Of a stretch of DNA of 64,000 nucleotides, positions 27,589 to 36,765 are shown piece after piece (within the stretch, counting starts at the first letter, position 1; the number at the start of each line of letters is the position of its first letter). The translations under genes and the position numbers were made by a program. The notes under the pieces are model-generated. The model saw only the letters and a program-made list of their open reading frames with translations. It was not told the DNA's origin and searched no databases. The stretch is from NCBI RefSeq assembly GCF_014901205.1, contig NZ_JACNMU010000004.1:62001-126000 (forward strand). Direction: 5' to 3'. Source of the stretch: Meridianimarinicoccus sp. MJW13. GTDB lineage: Bacteria; Pseudomonadota; Alphaproteobacteria; Rhodobacterales; Rhodobacteraceae.

Positions 27589-30500
27589 ATGCGGGATCGA
27601 ATTGCATTTGGACGTGGTTTTCACCGGCTTGTTGTCTCTGCGCTGTGCCTTGGCGGGGTTGCGCTGTTTGATGGTGCCACACAGAAATCTCTTGCCGAAG
27701 GTTTTTCCGCGACCCCACCGCTGGTCCTGGCACAGGCAACGACGGCAGGTCTGAGCCAGGGCGAACGGCAAGTCGCGCAGCTGGGCCTGAATGCCCTGGG
27801 CATCGACGTGGGAATTGCCGACGGTGTTTTCGGGCCGTCGACCCGGGCAGGCATCCGTCGGTTTCAGCAGGCCCTGGGCGCGCCGCCAACGGGAGAGCTG
27901 ACCCGCGCGCAATTCGATCGCCTGCAACAGGTCTATCAGCAGGCAAAGGCGGCCGGAACTGTCGACACCCCCCTGTCGCCGGCGGAACTCAGAGAGTTGC
28001 AGGGCGGGCTGAAGCTGCTTGGCTTCTACAACGGCAAGATTGACGGGGTGGCTGGCAAGGGCACCAACCAGGCGGTCACCAGATTCTTGCAGAATTCCGG
28101 GCATACGCAAGGTCAGATCCCAATGGCCGAGGTGCTGGAACTTGTCCGGACCCAGGTGGCGGGCAAGGCCAATACCCCCGGCAATACGCAACGGGCGGGC
28201 CCCAGCTTTTCCTGCGACCAGGCCGGCACGCCGACAGAACATGCGATTTGCGGCTCGGACGGGCTCGCGCTTCTGGATCGGACCCTGGCCGAGGCCTATC
28301 AGTACGGCCTGTCACGCCAGCATTCGACCCGCACGGGCGACTTCCGCGAGGGGCAGCGGGCCTGGCTGGCCAGACGCAACGCTTGCGGGGCGAATAAAAC
28401 CTGCCTGCGCGACGAGATGATGGCGCGGATCGAAACCCTGGCGCCGGGTCAATACACCCAGATCCTTGTCCTGGCCGACCGTCCCGAATTTCTGTCCGTT
28501 GGGGTGGGCGATACGCAACAGACGCCGGGGGCATCCCAGGCAGTTCCCGTCGCGGACAATCCGGAACTTGCCGCATTGGCCGCCGAATACGGAATCCCGA
28601 CGAAGAACGGGTATCTGATTGCGAAGCATCCCCAGATTCTCCTCTCGCCAGAGCCGCACGTCATCGCACCGGATCAACTGCCCACCGCCGACGGGGCCTG
28701 GACACGGCTGGAAACGCTGGCCTGGGTGGCGCGGTACCCGGACAGGTTCCAGGAGGGAACGGCCTTTGTCGGATTGGCGGCCAACTTTCTTGAAGGGGCC
28801 GCGTTCGATGCCTTTTTCCCGGATCGGGGCAAGCTGAATCAGGCCCTGGCGCGTGGGGGCACCGTTGAAGACTGGAATGTGTACGGGGTGAACCCCTTTG
28901 GCGATGAATTCGCCTATGCCGACAAGAAACAGGAGTTCTTTGACGAGATCTTCCCGCGCATTCTTGCCAAGGCCCCGGACTGGCCGTTGCCGATCATGCA
29001 TGTGGTTCCGTTCAGACTGGGCGCCTATGACACCACGCGCGGCGCCTTCCCCTTGTCGACGGTGATGCTCGGCAATCAAGCTGCCCTTCATGTTGCCAGC
29101 TTCGAGTCCCAGGACCGGGTGGTTTCAACCCCGATCGCCTCGGCAGAGTTGATCACCCCTCTTCCGCAATGGCTTGAAATGCCCCTTGAAGAGGCGCGCT
29201 TGTTGCGGGCAGGCATACAGGGTGACCAGAACGTGTATCTGGCTTGGTATGCAGAGTTGGACTGGGGCGCAGATGTCGTGGCCCCGCCAGTGTCTGTCGA
29301 CAGTTCGGTCCAGACGCCGCGCACCCCAAGGGGCACAGCTGCGCTGAAGCACATCGGAATCTACCGCGACGCGCAGGTCAGTGATCCGATCAAGATCTTC
29401 GATGTTGCAACCTTCGGAAAAGCATCGCCGACCACCGCGGAGCCACCGAAAAGCGCGGTGTCCGACACCGGCGAGATCGATGTCGCGAAGATAGACCTCG
29501 ATACAGGGTATTCAATTCTCCGGCAGGCAGCCGATCTGCTGCCGCCGGATTTTGCCCGGAACCTGGCCCTGCGGACCGTGGAAGCGCGCAGAGCGAATGA
29601 GTTGGATCAGGCAGAAATCCTTGCCCGGCTGGAGCAGGAGTTCAACAGCTATCCCACGCAGGAGGTCTGGCTGTCGTCAAGCGTCAACCTTGGTCAATAC
29701 GATACGCAAACAGGCACGTTCGACCTGACCGGTCAGGTGCCAGCATTCCACGCGGGTTCATCCCGCAACAAATACAGCGTGCAATTTCAGGTCACCATGC
29801 TGGAACCCGTTGCCCTGGACAAACTGGCGGTGCCGGTCGAAGTCGCCCGGTATCTGATCGAAAGAAAGGACCGCCGCATCAGTCTTGCCTTGCTGGTCGA
29901 CATTGACCGTGCGGCCATGATCAATGAAGCCACCATCGGCCTGTTCGTTCGGCCCAAGGCTCTGGCCTATTACTATGACGATCACGACACTCAACAAAGG
30001 GTTGGTGTGGGATCGAAGACCATCGAGGCCGGCACCGGTCCGTCACAACCCTTGGCCGAAGATTTTTCAGACGATCAGGTGCCTTTCACCATGGCCACGG
30101 CCGGTATCCTATATGCCGCGTCCCAGGACGAAGCGGCGCGCGCGCAATTCCTGGACGACTTGATGCCCCTCATCTGGCTGTCCGAGCGCGACGGCTTTGC
30201 AGTACCGGGACAGGGGTTCTTTCCAAAGGGCAGCCCGTTTCCATCCGGCGGGGTCGCAACCGCGTTTTTGCCGGAATTCACCGCCTGGGTCGATGCCAAA
30301 TCCCGGTCCCTGGCGAACAGCACTTTCCTGATTGCGGCTGATGGGCCCAGATCCGGGTCCGAAGGCTGTCGCTTCGGGCGATCGGTTGAGGCCAACACAT
30401 CCTATGTGCTGTCACCCCTGGGGGCCGAACTTGGCGCCGGGCAGGTTGCTGTGGACAGGCGAGCGCTTGAAAGCCTGCAAACCCCTGCCTTGATGGATCG

Positions 30501-31947
30501 CGAAATCCTTTTCTATACCGCCAACTGGCAGACGCCCGGAAAGCTGTGCAGCTTTTCCGACTGGAACCTGTTCGCCGAGATTTCCAAGGCCGGCGCACCA
30601 GCCTCGCTCAGTCCGAATGGCCAGTACTTGCGCACGGTCAGAAGCTTTGTCGCAAAGCTCGACATGATCGAATTGCGGCCCGGCAATACCCCGCTTCCCG
30701 ATGTGGTTTTCCGGTTTGATGCCGAAGAGACGCTTTTCCATCAGGCGGGCATCTCTGATGACCGTACCAACCCGGTCCACCGGCTGTCTGCACAGGGACC
30801 ATCGGCACAAGAGCTGGCCGAAAAGGCGAAGGCAGAAGAAGCCGCGAAGCCCTTTCAGCCCGAGCACAAAGTGTGGAGTGGCAGCTATCAGTGCGCCGGG
30901 GTGACCGCCGCGCAGATCACCATGACATTCGACTTCCCGTCGGCGACCCGCGTGACGGCGAATGTTCAATTCAACATCACCGCCCCCAATCCCGAAGCCG
31001 GGTCCTTCTCGCTGGACGGCGCGATCGACAAGTCCACCGGGGCCTTTGACTTCACGGGCGGGCGGTGGATCTACAATGCACAGGGCCGACCCGTGCCACA
31101 AATGAGCGGGCGCTTTGTCGAAGGCGGCCGCGCGCTCGACCTCACGATGGCTGGCGGCCAATGCTACGGGTTTGATCTTCGGCCCGGAGAGGGAAACGTC
31201 ACGCAGGCACCGCAGCAAGGCACCCCGCAGCCACAGGTCCAACCCGCGCCAGAGGTGACCGCACCCGCAGACGTGTCGGAACAGGACATTGTCGGCCTGC
31301 GCACCGGCATGACGATGGACGAGGCCCAGTCGATCATCCTGCGCGAATTCCGGATCCCCGCCGTCTATGAGGCCAACGCGCCCTCCCCCGGCGATCTGCG
31401 GGCGCTGGCATACATGCGCGTGTTCATAAGCGAAAATGCCGACCAGGTGATCGCGCTGTTCTCGCCCAGCCGATCCGAGCCAATCGTCGCGATTGCCCGC
31501 CATGTCAACAAGCGCAACGGCCCGTTCGACTATCAGAACCTGGGCGCGCGACTGGTCGAGAAATACGGTGCCACCAGCCATGTTGCCGACGGTCAGACGG
31601 CCATGACCTGGTCGGACGGCCCGACCTGCGCGCCGCTGCAATTGCAGGTTCTGCCCCAGCGGTATTTCAACCCGCTGCAAGGGGTCAGTTCCGGCGGCGC
31701 CCTGCCCGGCCAAAGCGATCTGCAGTATGCGGTCAGCGACATTGGCGTACTGTTGCCTCCGGACGCCTCCGATCTGCTGCGCAACGCGGAATGCGGGCGC
31801 GTCCTGCAATACGGGACCACATCCTATGCGCCGCGAACCGGGGTCTCGGTGTTCAGCCTGTTTCTGGTCGACCTCGAGGCCGTGCGCCGTATCGATGGCG
31901 TTCCGGAAGGTCCACAAGGCTCGGGCGGGGATGAGATCAAACTTTAG
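27589..31947 (+). CDS. Large exported protein with peptidoglycan-binding and LprI-like domains
   Basis: The 1,452-aa protein has a putative signal peptide at the N-terminus (VVSALCLGGVALFDGATQKSLA). Two PG_binding_1 units follow (about residues 60-110, LGLNALGIDVGIADGVFGPS; and 125-185, LKLLGFYNGKIDGVAGKGT). Next is an LprI-type Cys-rich module (about 205-285, FSCDQAGTPTEHAICGSDGLALLDRTL), related to the family that inhibits lysozyme. The remaining about 1,150 residues match no family I recognise, with a Pro/Gln-rich linker near residues 1205-1235 and a final domain. It stands alone between Lrp and a convergent gene. A role at the cell wall or periplasm is an inference. Confidence 0.88.
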   Translation: MRDRIAFGRGFHRLVVSALCLGGVALFDGATQKSLAEGFSATPPLVLAQATTAGLSQGERQVAQLGLNALGIDVGIADGVFGPSTRAGIRRFQQALGAPPTGELTRAQFDRLQQVYQQAKAAGTVDTPLSPAELRELQGGLKLLGFYNGKIDGVAGKGTNQAVTRFLQNSGHTQGQIPMAEVLELVRTQVAGKANTPGNTQRAGPSFSCDQAGTPTEHAICGSDGLALLDRTLAEAYQYGLSRQHSTRTGDFREGQRAWLARRNACGANKTCLRDEMMARIETLAPGQYTQILVLADRPEFLSVGVGDTQQTPGASQAVPVADNPELAALAAEYGIPTKNGYLIAKHPQILLSPEPHVIAPDQLPTADGAWTRLETLAWVARYPDRFQEGTAFVGLAANFLEGAAFDAFFPDRGKLNQALARGGTVEDWNVYGVNPFGDEFAYADKKQEFFDEIFPRILAKAPDWPLPIMHVVPFRLGAYDTTRGAFPLSTVMLGNQAALHVASFESQDRVVSTPIASAELITPLPQWLEMPLEEARLLRAGIQGDQNVYLAWYAELDWGADVVAPPVSVDSSVQTPRTPRGTAALKHIGIYRDAQVSDPIKIFDVATFGKASPTTAEPPKSAVSDTGEIDVAKIDLDTGYSILRQAADLLPPDFARNLALRTVEARRANELDQAEILARLEQEFNSYPTQEVWLSSSVNLGQYDTQTGTFDLTGQVPAFHAGSSRNKYSVQFQVTMLEPVALDKLAVPVEVARYLIERKDRRISLALLVDIDRAAMINEATIGLFVRPKALAYYYDDHDTQQRVGVGSKTIEAGTGPSQPLAEDFSDDQVPFTMATAGILYAASQDEAARAQFLDDLMPLIWLSERDGFAVPGQGFFPKGSPFPSGGVATAFLPEFTAWVDAKSRSLANSTFLIAADGPRSGSEGCRFGRSVEANTSYVLSPLGAELGAGQVAVDRRALESLQTPALMDREILFYTANWQTPGKLCSFSDWNLFAEISKAGAPASLSPNGQYLRTVRSFVAKLDMIELRPGNTPLPDVVFRFDAEETLFHQAGISDDRTNPVHRLSAQGPSAQELAEKAKAEEAAKPFQPEHKVWSGSYQCAGVTAAQITMTFDFPSATRVTANVQFNITAPNPEAGSFSLDGAIDKSTGAFDFTGGRWIYNAQGRPVPQMSGRFVEGGRALDLTMAGGQCYGFDLRPGEGNVTQAPQQGTPQPQVQPAPEVTAPADVSEQDIVGLRTGMTMDEAQSIILREFRIPAVYEANAPSPGDLRALAYMRVFISENADQVIALFSPSRSEPIVAIARHVNKRNGPFDYQNLGARLVEKYGATSHVADGQTAMTWSDGPTCAPLQLQVLPQRYFNPLQGVSSGGALPGQSDLQYAVSDIGVLLPPDASDLLRNAECGRVLQYGTTSYAPRTGVSVFSLFLVDLEAVRRIDGVPEGPQGSGGDEIKL

Positions 31948-32002
31948 GGTCAGCGCGCCTTCCCTGCCCCGAAATCCTTGCCAGCAATCTGCACGGGAAA
32001 TG

Positions 32003-32032
32003 AAAAAAGGCGGCACTCAAGTGAGTGCCGCC
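32003..32032 (-). terminator. Rho-independent terminator for the minus-strand DUF4394-like gene
   Basis: A perfect 11-bp stem (GGCGGCACTCA with its complement) and a 2-base loop are followed, on the minus strand, by six T residues. It begins 28 bases past the stop of the gene at 32061, and probably ends the whole minus-strand stress operon. Confidence 0.92.
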
Positions 32033-32060
32033 TGCAACTCGTTACCGCACAACAGGGTGA

Positions 32061-32906
32061 CTACATCCCGGCAGAGACGGCGAAGCTGGACACATCCGCG
32101 CCGCCAAGATCCCAAAGCCGCGTGGCCGCGCCGGTTTCCAGGTCAATCTCGTACAGCCCGGCGGTCGCCTGCCCGTCGATCTGCAGCACCGCATAGGCCA
32201 TGTCCGTGCCTTCCCGGGGCGAGACGATATCGAAGCCGCCGACAGGCAGCAGGTCGATGGCTTTCCCGTCAACCGTGACCAGACCGACGGTTTCCAGGGT
32301 TCCGGCGTTGTTCGCCAGGCTCACAAGCGCATTGGCGCGGGCGTCAAGGGCGTACTGAAACGTCCCGCCGGCCTTCGCACCGCTGATCGCGTTGGTATAG
32401 GCGTTGGCGAACACCAGCGGTTCCGCGCCTTCGGAGGCATCGCCCTCGGCATAGAACAGATCGGTAAAGCGGCGTACCGAGTTGGCCTTGTCGTCGCCGA
32501 AACTGGTCGGGAAATAGACAAGGTTGTCTCCGGCCGAGGAAACCGCGCGAACGGCGTCGATCTTGTTGTTGAAGTCAAAGGCAACCACGGCATCGCCGGC
32601 GATCGCGGTGCCTTCCATGAATGCCGCGCCCTGGTCCATCGTGTCCCCGGACATTGTGTCGATGGTGACGATGCGCCCATCGGCATAGCCCATCAGGTCG
32701 CCCGTGACCGGACGCCAGGCAATGGCGCGCACCGGCGCCGACAGGGTGACTGTCCGCATCGTGTCGGGCGAGGCGATGCTGTCCATCACCATCAGGCTGG
32801 TGCCATCGGCTGACAGCGCATATCCCGTGGTGCTTGCAGGACCGTCGGCGAAGGCCGGGACAGACAGCAGGGCAAGGGCGGAAGTCAGGGTGATCATGCA
32901 GTTCAT
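32061..32906 (-). CDS. DUF4394-like exported beta-propeller protein
   Basis: The 281-aa protein has a signal peptide (MNCMITLTSALALLSVPAFA). It contains repeated units such as GYALSADGTSLMVMDS, VRAIAWRPVTGDLMGYADGRIVTID and VFANAYTNAISGAKAGGTFQYALD, the pattern of DUF4394 proteins of unknown role. AAGGA precedes the ATG. It follows msrB and fasciclin on the same strand and ends at a strong terminator. Likely periplasmic. Confidence 0.85.
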   Translation of the reverse strand: MNCMITLTSALALLSVPAFADGPASTTGYALSADGTSLMVMDSIASPDTMRTVTLSAPVRAIAWRPVTGDLMGYADGRIVTIDTMSGDTMDQGAAFMEGTAIAGDAVVAFDFNNKIDAVRAVSSAGDNLVYFPTSFGDDKANSVRRFTDLFYAEGDASEGAEPLVFANAYTNAISGAKAGGTFQYALDARANALVSLANNAGTLETVGLVTVDGKAIDLLPVGGFDIVSPREGTDMAYAVLQIDGQATAGLYEIDLETGAATRLWDLGGADVSSFAVSAGM

Positions 32907-32957
32907 TTGGTTTCCTTTTCTGTGTCAGGTTCTGTTCGGAAACGGGCGGACGGCCTT

Positions 32958-33437
32958 TCAAAGCGACGTCCCCCGTGCCCCCTGGATTCGGAACGTCAGG
33001 CTGACGCCGTTGAGACAGTGCCGCTTGCCCGTCGGGGCCGGCCCGTCCTCGAAGATGTGGCCAAAGTGCGATCCGCAGCGGCGGCAATGCACCTCGGTGC
33101 GGGTTGCGAACAGGGTGTTGTCGGGTTTCGTGCCCACGGCATCGGGCAGGCTCTGCCAGAAGCTCGGCCAGCCCGTCCCGCTGTCGTATTTCTGTGCGGA
33201 ACCGTAGACGGGAAGATCGCAGCCCCTGCAGTGATAGGTCCCCGCGCGGGTCTCGGTGTCGAGCGGGCTTGAAAACGGTGCCTCGGTCGCCTCTTCACGC
33301 AACACGGCGTATTCCAGTTCTGTCAGCATCGCGCGCCATTCGGCCTTGGTCCGGGCAATCTCGAATGGACCTTCCACGGCATACAGACGTGTGCCTGCAA
33401 CCGCGAGCAGTCCGGTCAGAAGCGTTCTGCGTTTCAT
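32958..33437 (-). CDS. msrB: Exported peptide-methionine (R)-S-oxide reductase
   Basis: The 159-aa protein starts with KRRTLLTGLLAVAGTRLYA, a twin-Arg-like or Sec signal. The MsrB fold follows, with zinc-site Cys pairs at 70/73 (CRGC) and 118/121 (CRRC) and the catalytic Cys141 in RHCLNGVSL. Other landmarks are TGWPSFWQ and GSHFGHIF. It repairs oxidised methionine, here most likely in the periplasm. It sits between the fasciclin and DUF4394 genes under a local ECF sigma factor, so it is probably part of an envelope oxidative-stress response. Confidence 0.94.
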   Translation of the reverse strand: MKRRTLLTGLLAVAGTRLYAVEGPFEIARTKAEWRAMLTELEYAVLREEATEAPFSSPLDTETRAGTYHCRGCDLPVYGSAQKYDSGTGWPSFWQSLPDAVGTKPDNTLFATRTEVHCRRCGSHFGHIFEDGPAPTGKRHCLNGVSLTFRIQGARGTSL

Positions 33438-33508
33438 GGGGATACTCCGAGTCTGGGGTGGACGACCCCCTCCGCCGCAGCGGAGGGGAAGGATGCGGAA
33501 GCGTCGGG

Positions 33509-34060
33509 TTACTTCGGCACCAGCACGGCGTTCACGACGTGGATCACCCCGTTGGATTGATCGACATCCGCCACGGTCACACGGCTTGCGTTGCCGCTTT
33601 CGTCGATGATGTAGACGTTGCTGCCCTTCACCTGCGCCGACAGCGCATCGCCCGACACCGCATTGAAGTGATAGAAGCCGTCGTTGCTGGCCCTGGCGGC
33701 GGCGATGATGTCGGCCGCGGACCAGTCACCGGCGACCACATGGGCTGTCAGCACCTTTTGCAGCATGGCCTTGTTTTCCGGTTTCAGCAGGGTTTCGACG
33801 GTGCCTTCGGGCAGGGCGTCAAAGGCATCATTCACCGGGGCAAAGACCGTGAACGGCCCGTCGCCCTGCAGCGTCTCGACCAGACCCGCCGCCTGGACAG
33901 CGGCGACAAGCGTCGTGTGGATCGGAGAGTTGACGGCGTTTTCGACGATGTTGCGGTCTTCCAGCATCGGGGCGCCCCCAACGGTGGGGTTGGCAGCAAG
34001 AACAGCGGTGCTCATTGCCAGGGTTGCGGCGGACACTGCGATGGATGCCTTGAATGTCAT
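33509..34060 (-). CDS. Fasciclin-domain exported protein
   Basis: The 183-aa protein has a signal peptide (to about residue 22, STAVLA) and one FAS1 domain (about 45-182) with the motifs FTVFAPVNDAFDALP, LLKPENKAMLQKVLTAHVV and GVIHVVNAVLVPK. FAS1 proteins are secreted or surface adhesion-type proteins. In mycobacteria, homologues MPT70 and MPT83 are controlled by SigK/RskA; here too the gene follows a SigK/RskA-like pair. GGAG lies seven bases before the ATG. Confidence 0.93.
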   Translation of the reverse strand: MTFKASIAVSAATLAMSTAVLAANPTVGGAPMLEDRNIVENAVNSPIHTTLVAAVQAAGLVETLQGDGPFTVFAPVNDAFDALPEGTVETLLKPENKAMLQKVLTAHVVAGDWSAADIIAAARASNDGFYHFNAVSGDALSAQVKGSNVYIIDESGNASRVTVADVDQSNGVIHVVNAVLVPK

Positions 34061-34124
34061 GGTCTTTCTCCTTCATTGCTTACGCCGTTTTGGTCAGCGA
34101 TGAAGAAGACACGCAGGTGCCGGA

Positions 34125-34144
34125 CAGAAAGTTTCAGAAAGTTT
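34125..34144. repeat. Two tandem CAGAAAGTTT repeats upstream of the fasciclin gene
   Basis: A 10-bp unit occurs twice in direct succession in the 124-bp gap between the anti-sigma gene and the fasciclin gene, beside an A8 tract. One-helical-turn spacing in a presumed promoter region suggests a regulator or sigma-factor recognition element. Confidence 0.45.
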
Positions 34145-34184
34145 GAAAAAAAATCGGATGGCAGTTCGGCACCACGGTCGCGGC

Positions 34185-34871
34185 CTATGCGTCGGTGATC
34201 GGTCCGACAGCCAGAACAGCCCCCGTCGGCGCGCCGGTCGGCGACCCTCCGGGCGGTTCGTCACTGATGGCCAGCGCACCGCCCGCCATCTGCCCAGCCA
34301 GCGTCTGAGGCACATCGATGCGCGTGGTCGGGGTCTCGGGCAAGACGCCCAGAGAGACCGGCGCCTCCGCCCCTTCGGCAATCAGCCACAATTCAAGCAC
34401 CCGGCCCGGCAGGGCCGCGCCAGCCTCGCGCGACAGCTCAAGCGTGTTGGTCTCGGCCACAAAGCTGGCCAGCACGACGAGTGATCCGTCCTCGGCAGAG
34501 ACGCTTGCCACGAACGTCGGGGCCGTTCCGATATCGGGGTCCAGCAGCGGGCCCAGAAGCAGCGCGCCGACCACAAGACTGGCGGCGACCAGCCCGCCCG
34601 AAACCCAGGCCCAGAGTTTTCCGCGCCGCGGCTTGGCATCGGGGAAGAGGACAGTCTGCAGCCGCGCCTTCACGGCCGCAGGCGGGGTCACCGGCGCAAT
34701 GTCATCCGCCAAGGGCGCAAGCTGGCTTTCCCAATCACGGACCAGGTCGCGCAAGTGGGCGTCGTTCGCCATGCGGGCCTCGAACGCGCGCCGTTCCACA
34801 TCGTCCAGAAGACGCAGCACGTATTCACCCGCCAGGGCGATATCGTCGCTATGATCTTCCTGCGTGCTCAT
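34185..34871 (-). CDS. Anti-sigma factor, RskA-like
   Basis: The 228-aa single-pass membrane protein has an N-terminal cytoplasmic anti-sigma domain (about residues 10-85, LAGEYVLRLLDDVERRAFEARM), one TM helix (about 95-115, VSGGLVAASLVVGALLLGPL) and a C-terminal periplasmic domain with GRVLELWLIAEGAEAPVSLGVL, typical of RskA. Its ATG overlaps the sigma gene stop by four bases. It is expected to hold the ECF sigma factor at the membrane until a signal triggers its proteolysis. Confidence 0.93.
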   Translation of the reverse strand: MSTQEDHSDDIALAGEYVLRLLDDVERRAFEARMANDAHLRDLVRDWESQLAPLADDIAPVTPPAAVKARLQTVLFPDAKPRRGKLWAWVSGGLVAASLVVGALLLGPLLDPDIGTAPTFVASVSAEDGSLVVLASFVAETNTLELSREAGAALPGRVLELWLIAEGAEAPVSLGVLPETPTTRIDVPQTLAGQMAGGALAISDEPPGGSPTGAPTGAVLAVGPITDA

Positions 34872-35410
34872 CGGCTCAGACAGTCCTTCAATTTCAACAG
34901 GCTGCGCCGCAGCCAGGTTCGCATGGTGTTGAGCGGCACGTCAAAACGCTCCGCCAGTTCCTTGTAGCTGTCGCCGTCCAGATAGGCGCGCCGCACGGCG
35001 TCCGACCGGTCTGCCTCCAGCTCGTCCAGGCACCCCATCAGCCGCTTGCGTTCGGACGCGGCAATCGCCGCACCTTCGGGCGTGGGCGATCCATCGGACA
35101 GGTCATGGACTGCGTCAATGTCGACGCTGCCCGCCTTGCGGGCCCGCAGCTTGTCGATGGCGGCGTTGCGCGCGAGGGTGATCAGCCACGTCATCGGGCT
35201 GTTTCCGTTCACGCTGTAGCGGTCGGCCTTCTGCCAGACCTTCACAAACGCGTCCTGCAACGTGTCTTCGGCTTCAGCCCGATTATTCAACACACGAAGG
35301 CAGACACCAAAAAGTTTCGCGGACGTCGCATCATAAAGCGCAGAAAAGGCCGCCCGGTCCCCAAGGCCCACCTGCACGATCATGTCCTCGATGTCGGTGC
35401 GTTCGCGCAT
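34868..35410 (-). CDS. ECF sigma factor, SigK-like
   Basis: The 180-aa protein has a sigma-70 region 2 (about residues 22-88, with YDATSAKLFGVCLRVL and MTWLITLARNAAIDKLR) and region 4 (about 120-175, RRAYLDGDSYKELAERFDVPLNTMRTWLRRSLLKL). It is followed by an overlapping RskA-type anti-sigma gene, so the pair works as a switch. Probable targets are the fasciclin, msrB and DUF4394 genes directly downstream. Confidence 0.95.
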   Translation of the reverse strand: MRERTDIEDMIVQVGLGDRAAFSALYDATSAKLFGVCLRVLNNRAEAEDTLQDAFVKVWQKADRYSVNGNSPMTWLITLARNAAIDKLRARKAGSVDIDAVHDLSDGSPTPEGAAIAASERKRLMGCLDELEADRSDAVRRAYLDGDSYKELAERFDVPLNTMRTWLRRSLLKLKDCLSR

Positions 35411-35603
35411 GCGGTTTGGAAATCCCCGGCAACTACTTTGGGAAACACTGATCCAACGACCCGGAAAACGCCAGCCTTTAAAGGGCGGTGCATTCTGGCC
35501 AATCCCAAAGGAGCGTTCGTTGTCACCCCTGTCGAATTCCGCATCGGCGCCGACCGGCTTGGCCCGCGCCCGACCCCGGATTTCCAGGTTCCTCTTGATC
35601 TAC

Positions 35604-35621
35604 ATACCAACCGGTTGGTAT
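35604..35621. promoter_or_regulatory. 18-bp perfect palindrome, probable TetR operator
   Basis: ATACCAACCGGTTGGTAT lies 10 bp before the ATG of a TetR-family gene. ACCAACCGGTTGGT-type sites are classic targets of TetR repressors, so autoregulation is very likely; the site would also block transcription of the downstream VOC gene. Confidence 0.85.
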
Positions 35622-35631
35622 TCTTTCGAGC

Positions 35632-36246
35632 ATGGCAGCCCCCAAGGATCATAAAAAACGTCCGGCGGGGATGGTGAAACTGCTGGATGCCGCTTTGCGG
35701 GTGATCCGACAGAAGGGGTATTCGGCAACGACGGTCGATGATCTATGTGCCGCCGCTGGCGTCACGAAGGGCGCATTCTTCCATCACTTCCGCTCGAAGG
35801 AAGATCTTGCGATAGCGGCGGCCGGATACTGGGCCGAAACAACGGACGCGTTTTTCGCTGCCGCGCCCTATCACGAACCGGCTGACGCGCTGGACCGGGT
35901 GCTTGGCTATGTCGATTTCCGGCGCTCGATCCTGCAAGGAGACGTGCCGGAATTCACCTGTCTTGTCGGAACCATGGTGCAGGAAACCTACGGGTCGCAT
36001 CCCGCCATCCGCGAGGCCTGCAACGCCAGCATCACCGGCCATGCCACGACGCTGGAGGTCGACATCAAGGCGGCAGCGGCAGAGCATGGCGTCACCCTGC
36101 CGATGAGCGCCGAAAGCCTCGCGCTGCACACCCAGGCTGTCATTCAGGGGGCGTTCGTGCTGGCCAAGGCAGGCAACGACGTCACCGTCGCCGCCGACAG
36201 TCTGGACCACCTGCGCCGCTATATCGAACTGCTGTTTCAGAAATGA
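35632..36246 (+). CDS. TetR/AcrR-family regulator
   Basis: The 204-aa protein has an N-terminal HTH (LLDAALRVIRQKGYSATTVDDLCAAAGVTKGAFFHHFRSKEDL, about residues 17-60) and a C-terminal TetR domain. A perfect palindrome sits immediately upstream. It is followed after 10 bp by a VOC-superfamily gene and then by a broken DUF1428 gene, forming a small operon that may respond to a reactive organic compound. This HTH type is common in regulators of the YhgD/AcuR-like groups. Confidence 0.93.
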   Translation: MAAPKDHKKRPAGMVKLLDAALRVIRQKGYSATTVDDLCAAAGVTKGAFFHHFRSKEDLAIAAAGYWAETTDAFFAAAPYHEPADALDRVLGYVDFRRSILQGDVPEFTCLVGTMVQETYGSHPAIREACNASITGHATTLEVDIKAAAAEHGVTLPMSAESLALHTQAVIQGAFVLAKAGNDVTVAADSLDHLRRYIELLFQK

Positions 36247-36256
36247 GGGAACCCCG

Positions 36257-36670
36257 ATGACCAAGATGATTTTCGTCAACCTGCCGGTGGCCGACCTTGC
36301 CGTCTCGACCCGTTTCTACGAGGCGATTGGATGCCAGAAGAACGGGCAATTCAGCAACGACAAGGCCGCCTGCATGGTCTGGTCCGAGTCGATCACCTTC
36401 ATGCTATTGACGCATGGGTTCTTCTCGACCTTCACGCCGAAACAGATCGCCGACGCGGGCAAGACCTGTGAAGTGCTGATCTGCTTGTCGCGGGACAGCC
36501 GCGACGAGGTGGATGCCATCACCGATGCCGCCGCAGCGGCGGGCGGCACGGCGGATATCCGGCCCCCTACAGACATGGGCTTCATGTACGGACGTTCGTT
36601 CGAAGACCCGGACGGCCACGTATTCGAACCGATGTGGATGGACGTGACCCAGATGCCGCAGGGCGCGTGA
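36257..36670 (+). CDS. VOC-superfamily (glyoxalase/dioxygenase-fold) protein
   Basis: The 137-aa protein has two beta-alpha-beta-beta-beta modules. Landmarks are FVNLPVADLAVSTRFYEAIG at the N-terminus and YGRSFEDPDGHVFEPMWMD at the C-terminus, the typical VOC end with a metal-site Glu. Similar proteins are annotated as glyoxalase/bleomycin-resistance/extradiol dioxygenase family; the reaction cannot be assigned. Ten bases separate it from the TetR gene. Confidence 0.92.
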   Translation: MTKMIFVNLPVADLAVSTRFYEAIGCQKNGQFSNDKAACMVWSESITFMLLTHGFFSTFTPKQIADAGKTCEVLICLSRDSRDEVDAITDAAAAAGGTADIRPPTDMGFMYGRSFEDPDGHVFEPMWMDVTQMPQGA

Positions 36671-36765
36671 TGCCCGCGATAGTGCCGATGGGCAAACTCG
36701 ACATCGCGATGCCGGGGTCGGCGTTTCGGGGCTGAAAACCATACCCCAAACCAAGGAGAACACCG

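Noticed and set aside
34140-34165. CCATCC followed by a T8 tract upstream of the fasciclin gene, recalling a mycobacterial SigK -35 element
   Set aside because: No matching -10 element lies at the right spacing, so the likeness is probably chance.
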